A DNA stretch of 64,000 bases. It comes from Branchiostoma floridae (Eukaryota > Chordata > Leptocardii > Amphioxiformes > Branchiostomatidae). Below, one piece after another: positions 55,396 through 64,000 of this stretch. The notes beneath the pieces were generated by a model. It was not told the DNA's origin. It searched no databases and worked only from the letters and a program-made list of their open reading frames with translations. Made by a program: the position numbers and the translations under genes. Each line of letters begins with the position of its first letter. Within the stretch, counting starts at the first letter, position 1. The stretch is taken from the NCBI RefSeq assembly GCF_000003815.2, contig NC_049988.1, forward strand, positions 12,008,405 through 12,072,404. The letters run 5' to 3'.

Positions 55396-55790
55396 GTTTG
55401 TTTGTTTGAACCTTTATCTATTCATGAAAGCTCAATTCGGCCTACAGGCCGCTTTTCACTGAAGTCATGAGGGAAGAGGCAAGGGCCAGGCAAAGTACAT
55501 AACAGAGATACAGTTACATCGTTTAGAGTCCTTATAATCCTGTAAATCTATATACACAATTTTTACACATACAAAGAAAGAAACTGCTACATTATTCATA
55601 TCCGGATATCCGTTCATTTGGCCGTTCCCATTACTTCTCTTAAAGGAAGCCAGAGTTGGGGCCGTGCGTATGTCCGGTGGTAGACTGTTCCAGATGGTGG
55701 GTCCACGGTAGGCGATGGCTCTTCTGAAGGTTTCTCGGTGGGGTCAGACCTGATGTCGATGAAGACCTTGACTTCGGAATCTTCGGAATC
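55396..55790 (-). mobile_element. LINE 3' end with RT C-terminal remnant
   Basis: The minus strand encodes FRRAIAYRGPTIWNSLPPDI, then RTAPTLASFKR, the CR1-like C-terminal motif. It continues through CGGCCTGTAGG to a TTCAAACAAACAAAC tail at 55396. It is the longest of four copies in the window. Confidence 0.8.
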
Positions 55791-56540
55791 AGTCGCCCTT
55801 GTGAGTCCGGGCGTGGCTAATCAGTCCAATCCGTGCTCGAAAACATCTGCCGCAAACGTTGCACTTGACAATAGCTGATGGCTGTGTGGGTGGGTCTGCC
55901 TTCATGGCTACACTTGCACTATTAACATGGAGTGCCCCTCATAGACGTAATGACAGTGGGAACTGGAAGAAAGAATGATCAATTTGAAACTCTTCCAAAC
56001 CTTCACTTTCGTCGATAGAGCTTGAGTTTGCCGTCGGCGTTAATAAGTTTCAAGATGTTGCGAGATGATCTGCAGCTTCTGTTGCTCGAGCTATCACCGC
56101 TAAGTCAATCTCACAAGGTGTGGTTTCGTGCCAAGATCGCTCAAATGATCGGTGCCACCTGTACTGTAGATACGGCACTGGCGTGCTGTATATAGGTTGC
56201 CCGCATAGACTACATGGCAATGGAAGGATTACCTGTTTGAAACTCTTGTACACTTTTACTTTCATCGATGGAAATTTGGTATCACCATCTTCAAGTTCGA
56301 AAATGTGTGACGGAGTGCATGTCAGGTTGCTTCAGCTGTCTGTTTTGCCGAAGATAACGTGTTTATATCGTAATTTGAATAAAGTGTACTTGATTCGTAC
56401 TGCCAGATGATTTAGACATTGATTATTTGGGAAAATTACTTTATAGTTATTTACGTAGCTGCAACGTGTCCTCTCACTGTAATACTTATAGGCTTGTTAA
56501 CACAGCCACTTTATGAATAGTCATATATTACACGGCTTGA
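55791..56540. other. Intergenic stretch, no gene seen
   Basis: Nothing recognised. Some sequence near 56040 (AAGTTTCAAGATGTTG) echoes the inverted repeat at 54500. Confidence 0.4.
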
Positions 56541-56559
56541 ATCTCACGATTATGAAGTG

Positions 56560-56855
56560 AAAACCTGAGACGATGTTACCTCCGATAAAATTCATTCCGT
56601 AACAACGTACCGAAGCAGCATGGAAGGTGCATTTACTTGGAATGTGCCTTCTTCTTACCTGTTTTATTGAATATGAGCAAGGAAAAGTACAAGACACTGA
56701 GGTGAAAGCACTCTTGTATCAGCTAATATCAACAACACCTCTGGAAAACAGGTTAGATATCGAAGATCTAAGAGCATATTGGTTGGGCAGTCCAAGTTGA
56801 AGTAGGATAAACACTCGTGAATTGAATATCAAAGGTTTTAGTAGAAAATAATTCT
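56560..56855. repeat. Dispersed repeat, copy 1
   Basis: About 290 bases from GAGACGATGTTACCTCCGAT to TATCAAAGGTTTTAGTAGAA recur at 62105-62395 with few differences and in the same orientation. No inverted ends or coding frame identify the type. Confidence 0.85.
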
Positions 56856-57516
56856 TTGACGTGCGCCTATAATGTATATAAGAGAGCAGACGAACAGTTT
56901 TCCATAGTGCATCATCATCATTCCATAGTACAACCATGTTTCATTAGAAAAAAGGCCAAGCTCAAGAGATCAAAGAAGAAATTGAATCTGAATCGCTCCC
57001 TCTGGTATAGAATACAAGAGAAGAGTGTGATTCCCCGAATCCCATCTAAATGTAAATAGACGAAGAAATGTACTCTCTGGACTCTGCACCAGAAGCGTGG
57101 GCATTCGCTGATGTTCGTATTCATGACGCAACACCATATGCGATGGTTATCTTCGTCCTATCCTCCTCTCCTATCTCAGTCTCTACAGGAGAGATGTCTG
57201 TGCCTAGTGAAGCACTTACAACATCCTTTGGCTGCAGACGTTATATACATTGGTTTCACCAGCAAGTGCACTCTGTGAATGGAATGTTCTCTCAGCCATA
57301 CAACAAATCACCAATGTAGAATCGACCATTTTTCTTGCAGCAATCACACCACGAAAGTTCTGTACCTGGTAATATTTGACGAATTGAACGTTGTAACATG
57401 GGTCTCCTCAGCAAATGTTGATGTAATGATTGCATGTGTCAAAATGCACGATTTCAGCATTAACCATTTGTCTTGAAGCACGAAGTTCCTGTATGGCAAT
57501 TGGCAAGTAGTCAATG
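56856..57516. other. Intergenic stretch, no gene seen
   Basis: Short open frames overlap on both strands without recognisable motifs. Confidence 0.45.
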
Positions 57517-57524
57517 TTCACACT

Positions 57525-57957
57525 AGAGGTGGGTACCGGTACAGAAAATTCAGGTCAAGGTCCGGTTCAGGTCCAGAGGATCAGGTCCAGGTCCGGACCT
57601 AGGCCTGAACCTGGACCTGATGCAGTATGACTCATACCAATGGTCCATTTCACTACAAAGAAATTTGTTTGGTGGAGACTTACACTGGCGTTTTAAAATC
57701 CTACAACGCTAACTGCACCTGTACGATTGGCTGTAAAACTTGGTAGCAATTACTATAAACTCTACTCTACTTTTACTCTTGTTATTTTCTTCCACCTGCA
57801 AGCGTCAAAACGTGTGAATGCCTGATAGAATAATCTGTTAACTTTCTAATCGGTCCAACATCCGGTCCACTTAATTTTTTCAGGTCCGGTTTTTCTGGAC
57901 CGGTCCAATAAGAAAAACCGGTTTTGTACCGGTACGCTGTACCGATACCCAGTCCTA
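57525..57957. mobile_element. hAT-like MITE copy with 8-base duplication
   Basis: GAGGTGGGTACCGGTAC and GTACCGATACCCAGTCC ends are flanked by TTCACACT (57517-57524) and TTCACACC (57958-57965). It shares GGTCCAGGTCCGGACCT-like sub-repeats with 45458-45910 in the opposite orientation. Confidence 0.78.
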
Positions 57958-57965
57958 TTCACACC

Positions 57966-59145
57966 TTATCAACAAAGCTGCAGACAGCTTAATAGGTGGT
58001 TCGTCTGCTACGTGATGTATTGGCACTTACGCCGTCAAAGCCTGGCCTAAACATGCAAGTCTTAGACATGCGTTATTAACCACACGAAAACTTGCGCATT
58101 GAGACTCGCTTCTAAATGGGTCAACTGGTATGTAACACGTTCACATGATGGCATTTCGTAGTTAATCAAACCACGTACTGGGAACCAAATGTATACAGTA
58201 TCTTCACATCAGTAAATATCAAAGTGTCACGACGTTGATATATCTATAGCCTGACGGAGCTTGGTGACTTACATGATTAGATGAGAATCATATTAACTAC
58301 ATGTAGCCATCTACCTAAACTTAGCCAAAAATTGTATTTTTGAACGTTTAACGATTTTCGTAATAGGGGTTACGCGAACGGTGACATTGGTCTAGGATAT
58401 AAGCCACATCACCGACCAAGCCAAATGTTGTGATCAGCTGACGGCACTTGATCCACCACTTAAAACCTCTCTTTGACATTCAGGACTGTACACTGCCCTT
58501 GGACGCTAGCCAACCAAGGCTGGCGCTAGTGTAGTGAAGTGGAAGAGAGGTAGTGGTTGTAGCACTTCGGTGGACAATGGCAACAGACGCTCAAGGGTTA
58601 CCATGGCCAAGAAAGAAACAATTTATTCCACACTCTCACACTCACATCCTCACATCCTTACATCTTTGTGTTTCAACTCAACTAAACTGGTCCTCTCTGG
58701 TCTGACTTGGGCCCCGTTCATACTAAGCTTGCCAAATCGGATTTCGAGCTGAAACCACCGAAGCAGAACTGATGTGTATCAGTATGAACTTTAGAACATC
58801 ATATCTTGGTAGGGTGCTGATACATCCAGACCAGATGTCATTGACAGGCCATTGATTATGTCACAAGCTTATTCAGTGATCTTCCCTTTGTTCATTCTTT
58901 TTTTTTTATTAGATTGTAGTTTATATAGGTACGATCCAAATTTTCCTTTTAGCTATATTATAGTAAAGTTCTCTGGCTTTGAATCTTTGTCTAGTGTTGC
59001 GAAATTCATTTTTCTTATGGGTTTTGATCAAACGACATCATACAAACACATCTTAACACATATTTAACATGACTAAGAAACGAGAAGAAGCAGCAAACGT
59101 ATCAGAATAGTTTTAGAACCCATGTTTTAGATTTGCCTTAGAAAC
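57966..59145. other. Intergenic stretch, no gene seen
   Basis: No exon recognised on either strand. Confidence 0.45.
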
Positions 59146-59149
59146 TATG

Positions 59150-59240
59150 TGTACTGTATGTCTAATTACATTTTGTATCTATATGCATATGCCTGTATGT
59201 AGCCCGATAGGACATGAATGTGCAATAAAAGCTCTTTCAC
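59150..59240 (+). mobile_element. LINE 3' end (GCAATAAAAG)
   Basis: GCCCGATAGGACATGAATGT followed by GCAATAAAAG resembles the terminus at 27600-27665. Confidence 0.45.
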
Positions 59241-59996
59241 TTTCTCTTATCTCTGGGGCATTTGCGCATCAAAATACAGAATGTTTTCAGTTTCTGAAGA
59301 TTTCTAAGAAAGATCTGTCAAAGTCAATATGTGGTCAACATACGCTCTGTTACACTAGGTTGAGCACATTTGGACTAGTTACATAATACGACTTTTTACA
59401 CAAGGAGGTTAAGTTCATTTATTGTAGATGATTGCACTCTAATGATAAGATAGCTGCATATTGTAGATGATTGCACTCTAATGATAAGATGAAACATTTG
59501 GAATTCGCCAACTTCTCCAAACTTATCTCTTGAACTCAATTAAGTGTTCCACGAAGTTTTCATGGGTTCCTCGAACGTTTGTTTATTCATTATTTACCAA
59601 GAAGGAGATGAGAAAGGTGGAGATCTCATTATTCTAGGAACAATTCCAATTACTAAAAGTTAAGCTTAAGTCCTTCCCGCACCAGATGGTGCATAGGGCG
59701 GTGCCCATGTCCGTTTCAGTAGCCCTTAGCCACACAACTTTGTGCAATCAGTACAGCAGATGGCTAGTCCAAAGGTAGAGGTATGTTCAACTTCCATTCT
59801 CTTTCCTAAATGCTTAGTGATAAGTAGATCGGACTAGATAATATAAGATAGGATGAGAGCTTTATTTTGTTTTCGGCAGTTTGAAAACAACTGAATTGCA
59901 AACCAAATTAAAACAATCGACAGAAACATTGGCATCATCTAGAATCATTTACATACGATACATGTGCATAGAAAGCAGTACGCCTTTGGTATGACT

Positions 59997-60087
59997 CGGC
60001 CGGTGTGCGTGTGTGTGCGCGCGTACGCGTGTGTGTTTGTGCGTGCGTGTGTGTGTCTATGAGTGATTACGTGTGTAATGTGTGTGT

Positions 60088-60126
<39 letters not shown>
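59997..60126. repeat. (GT)n microsatellite
   Basis: Interrupted GT/GC dinucleotides end in a pure GT run at about 60087-60125. His/Thr-rich frames on the minus strand are an artefact of it. Confidence 0.95.
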
Positions 60127-60243
60127 ATGCATGTGGTGTAAGCATTAGATTTTACCAAACGCAAGGACCTCCTCACATCCAATATGTTTTTCAAGGAAGT
60201 TCTGATTGCAGAACATAGGCCAGTATTTGGTGCCATTAACTAA

Positions 60244-61459
60244 AGGTCCCCTCTCACTGGACGTGGGGCACCCTTGCGGCATTGCTGCGTTCGTTCACTG
60301 CGGCACTGTTGTGTTAATTTCTCCGATTTTGTCTTGCACTCACACTGACGTGCGGCACTGTTGCGTTTCTAGACTAAATGAACATGTTATTGACAATTGC
60401 AGCGTTGTCAATTTATCAAAAATCACTGTAAAATGATGAGAATGCCTCAAAATGAGATTTATAATGAAAAGATTTCCCTTATGATAATGAATTATATGAT
60501 ACATATGCTATAAATAACCTTGAAAGACTTTTACTGTAAATGAAATGACCCAAATGAACGGACACGAACCATATACCAGATTTGAATCGATGTGTACGTT
60601 TTGCACCATGTAACGTTATTTGTAATTATGTATGTTTAACGTTATATGTTTATTCACCAATTTTGCAAATTTTTAACATGAAAATTCTTGATATTTCATA
60701 CTTTGTTTGTATGACGCGGAGTATTTTCATTGTCGGCGGATGGCTTGCCAGCCTATTGATGTCTAAGTCTATCATATTTGTAAAAAGTGAGAAAAAATAT
60801 GGCCCATCGGTCCGAATGACTGTAATTTTGTATTTTATCGGCGGCAGGCTACCAGCAATGATTGTAACGCAAACGCAAACTCGTTATCATCCAACATGAA
60901 TAATTTCTTTTTGAACGTTGTACGATAATCTTTTTCCCTACATCCGTAGGTTAATCGATAAACTAGTTACTTATTTTTTGTTTTCAAGTATAAAATACTA
61001 ACCTACTTTCCATTAGATAAATCAAAAGATGTATTTTTAAGTTAACTCTGAATACGGATGCAAGGTAAGTTTTGTGGAATTCGCAGTGTTTTTACTGGAT
61101 CGAAAACCGCTTTTTAAAAAAACGTAAAATTATTAGAAATGCATCTCAAATAGTTTTTAGGTAATAAAAGGATGATTACTTTTGATTCTTGGTGTAAAAT
61201 AGGCAAAACATATCCTTGATACTGTTTGGGGCATGGTGGCGGCACTGTGGGGGCATTGTTGGGGCACTGTTGGGGCATCTTGCCACTTGCGTTATTTTTA
61301 AACTTTCCAAAAAACGTCGCGCTTGCAACCGGCACCTCTAGGTTTGCTTGCGGCACCTCTAGGTTTCGTGGGGGCACTTGTAGGTTCCGTGGGGGTACAT
61401 CTGCGTTTTCGAACGCAGCAATGCCGCAAGCGTGCCCCACGTCCAGTGAGAGGGGACCT
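60244..61459. mobile_element. 1.2-kb Harbinger-like element with TAA duplication
   Basis: The left end AGGTCCCCTCTCACTGGACG continues inverted-complementary for about 49 bases with the right end at 61411-61459. TAA flanks both sides (60241-60243, 61460-61462). It is the longest member of the family at 41907 and 47087. The only sizeable frame (60582-60899, plus) has no transposase motif, so it is probably non-autonomous. Confidence 0.82.
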
Positions 61460-61462
61460 TAA

Positions 61463-62104
61463 CCTTTACATCAGTTGGCGCCGCAAGTCAGGCTACGTAA
61501 AATTTTGCCGGCGACGTGCGACATTAGATCGCATCTTTGTCCGTCTAAACGTCTTAATGAAATATATTTGTACAGATCTATTATGATCAAGGAACAGGAA
61601 AGCAATGCAGCAGAAGAGTAGTCGTTTATACCCATCTTTGTGATAGCTAAAATGTGGCAAGCATTCGACAGATTCCATTAACTAGTACGTCCTTGAGCTG
61701 CGCCCTTGTTATTGAGGAAAGACATTTCTAGGAGTCACTAAGTTCAAGCTGGAGAGAATCCTAGGTATTTACAACAAACACTGTAGAAAGCCACTAATGT
61801 TTATTACATAAACATTAAGTCTGGATTCTTTGCGGCAGCCAGTCTTTGGCTTTACGTCAAGGTGACACGCGCTTCCCTAGCGTCACTTTGCGTTTGTGAT
61901 AAAGGCTTCATATAAGTAAACAAATACACCAAGGATTACTTCTGGCGTCGACATAGATAAAAGTCTAACCAAAGAGATATCTGTCAACCCAGGGGTCCAT
62001 TATTGCTCTACCTTCATTTCCCAAGGGCAGGGAAATGGACTTGAGCACTTAAAGTAATTCTCTCCCACTTAAAGAAACTCGCTGTGACCACAAGTGCCGG
62101 TAGA
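61463..62104. other. Intergenic stretch, no gene seen
   Basis: Nothing recognised on either strand. Confidence 0.45.
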
Positions 62105-62395
62105 CCTGAGACGATGTTACCTCCGATAAAACGCATTACGTAACAACGTACCAAAGCAGCACTGAAGGTGCAGCTACTTGGAATGTGCCTTCTTCTTATC
62201 TGTTTTATTGAATATGAGCAAGGAAAAGTACAAGACACTGAGGTGAAAGCACTCTAGTATCGGCTAATATCAACAACACCTCTGGAAAACAGGTTAGATA
62301 TCGAAGATCTAAGAGCATATTGGTTGGGCAGTCCAAGATGAAGTAGGATGCACAATCGTGAATTGAATATCAAAGGTTTTAGTAGAAAAAAATCA
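62105..62395. repeat. Dispersed repeat, copy 2
   Basis: Near-identical to 56560-56855 by eye, in direct orientation, 5.5 kb away. Confidence 0.85.
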
Positions 62396-62597
62396 GTAAA
62401 AGTTAAAGATCTTTGGTGTCTACACTGAATCTTTAAAATCAAAACATTTCTTGAATATTTTGCGACAAGATAGGTGAAGTTAATGAGTAGGAGGATGATT
62501 CGAGCTTGTTAAGTAGATAGTTTAGATCGAGAATAAAGCCTACTAGGATCTATAGATTGCTGAGAAGGTTTTCGTTTTGTAGTTAGGACAGTTTGAT

Positions 62598-62769
62598 TAA
62601 TCTCCAAGCAGATCCTGAGGTAACATATGATAGTATTAAAACCTGGCAGAGGAGTAAAGCCGGCCTTGGAGTGTGTATGCTCCTGTGACCGTCTGACCCT
62701 TTGGCCGGCTATGCGTCTTTGCCAGCTTTGATACTATCTTATGGCACTGCAGGATCTTGTTGAAGATTA
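62598..62769. mobile_element. Mutator-like MITE copy
   Basis: Ends TAATCTCCAAGCAGATCCTG and AGGATCTTGTTGAAGATTA match the family at 4141 and 28181. The flanks CAGTTTGAT and CAGTGAGAT agree at seven of nine positions. Confidence 0.68.
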
Positions 62770-62934
62770 CAGTGAGATAGGACTTGCCTTTATATCCGCC
62801 CACACAATGTGTTGTTCCATGATTAAGCGATCACTTCACCCACCACATCACCGTAATTACCGTTTCCCTTGGTGACAGTTTGTCTCCCGCAAATCGACTA
62901 AACGTCTTGTTATGGCATTCGTAATCACCCCAAA

Positions 62935-64000
62935 TGGGACTTCAAACATCACACAGGTAAGTGTTTGTCATGAAACTGAGACAAGTAACCACAGTGTCAC
63001 CACAGAGAGTAGACCTATGGGACTCACAAGGCAAATGAAACGCCAGCCGTATTTCATCCGTTAGTTATCGTATATTTGTAGCTACTGTAGAGTACAAACC
63101 CATCCATCTATCCAGTTTATAAATTTCTCCGGTAGTTTGTATTCATCAAGTTCAATGTCAGATGCCGTGAAGCACTTTGATAGTAGCTAAACTTCCAAAG
63201 TACAAACCTTGCAAGAATCAACACTAAATGGGGACTTCAATCATCAAACTGGCAACGCAACAGCTTTTTTTGTCACAAAGGTGAAACAAATTACTGCGTA
63301 GCTACCACAGAGAATAGACCTATGGGACTCAAGATGTACATCAAACATCAGCTGTGTTTCGTCTTGTAGTTATCGTATATTTGTATTTACTGTTCAGTAC
63401 AAACCCATTCGTCTATTCAGTTTAGAAACTCTAGTAGTTTGTATTCATTACGTTCAATGTTAGATGCCGTGAAGAACTTTGATAGTAACTAAACTTCAAA
63501 AGTCTTCAACATGCAAGAAGAATCTACGACTTAGAATCAGCACTAACTGGGTACTACAAAGCTCAAACTGGCAACGCTAACGCAACAGCTTCAACTCTTT
63601 GTCCCAAAAATTGAAACAAATCAATGCATAGCTAAAGTAACCACAGAGAGTAGACATATGGGACTCAAGATGTATATTAAACATTTCTTCCTTTAGTCAT
63701 CGTATAGTTGCAGTTACTGTTCAGTACAAACCCACCAGGATCCATCTATGCAGTTTATAAATTTCTCCAGTAGTTTATAAATTTCTCCAGTAGTTTGTAT
63801 TCATCAAGTTCAATGCCAGATGTTGTGAAGCACTTTGATAGTAGCTAAACATCAAACGTCTGAAGCTGCAAGAACATGCAAGAAGAATCTACGACTCTGA
63901 ATCAACAGTACCTAGGTCTTAGTACTTCAAACATCACACTCGCAACGCAAAAGCTTCAGTTGTTTGTCAAATAAATTGAAACTACCTAGGTCTTAGTACT
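62935..64000. repeat. Tandem array of roughly 280-330-base units, runs off the window
   Basis: CACAGAGA(G/A)TAGAC(C/A)TATGGGACTCA recurs at about 63002, 63308 and 63641. Between them ATCGTATATTTGTA, CAGTACAAACCCA, TAGTTTGTATTCAT and GTGAAG(C/A)ACTTTGATAGTA recur in order. A further unit begins near 63900. Confidence 0.85.

Noticed and set aside
59945-60145. His/Thr-repeat frame on the minus strand
   Set aside because: Translation of a GT microsatellite.
60582-60899. 105-residue frame inside the Harbinger-like element as a transposase
   Set aside because: No DDE or Myb-like motif is visible and the region is A/T-rich. A chance frame is more likely.

Overview
The window looks like nuclear DNA of an invertebrate chordate, most likely an amphioxus (Branchiostoma). 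It has short exons with GT-AG introns, a kisspeptin-receptor-like GPCR exon, secreted proteins built from IGFBP and von Willebrand factor C (VWC) modules on phase-1 introns, and a very dense load of short inverted-repeat transposons, tandem repeats and CR1-like LINE tails. The species call is inference: no rRNA, mitochondrial or other diagnostic marker is present.

All recognisable genes lie on the minus strand. From high to low coordinates: gene C (50273-44055), a 110-residue secreted protein with a single IGFBP-type domain; gene B (42754-30701), an IGFBP domain followed by about ten VWC domains, 889 residues in 13 exons; gene A (23955-14588), an IGFBP domain, a half-VWC-like segment and two VWC domains, 330 residues in 6 exons; and the first coding exon of a kisspeptin-receptor-like GPCR (3291-2944), whose later exons lie beyond the left edge. 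Each exon model was assembled by hand from splice sites, and reading phase is continuous through all joins. Genes A, B and C share the same 14-cysteine domain, split by a phase-2 intron at the same place, so they are tandem paralogues.

The most unusual region is the VWC exon array of gene B. It is made of duplicated blocks: a KRQ mini-exon, an alpha VWC exon, a beta VWC exon, then multi-VWC exons. The blocks share intron sequence, microsatellites and an 18-base intronic landmark. Two dead exon relics sit exactly where one block lacks an exon that the other keeps. This indicates reciprocal exon loss after block duplication. The last exon appears to be an out-of-frame fusion that ends the protein early.

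The rest is introns and intergenic DNA filled with mobile elements: Harbinger-like (TAA/TTA target duplications), Mutator-like (9-base), hAT-like (8-base), pogo-like (TA) and piggyBac-like MITEs, tRNA-derived SINEs, LINE 3' ends and several satellite-like tandem arrays. I see no convincing gene from 50.4 to 64 kb, nor between genes A and B (24.0 to 30.3 kb). BMP or IGF binding by these proteins is a family-based inference, not something the sequence shows.
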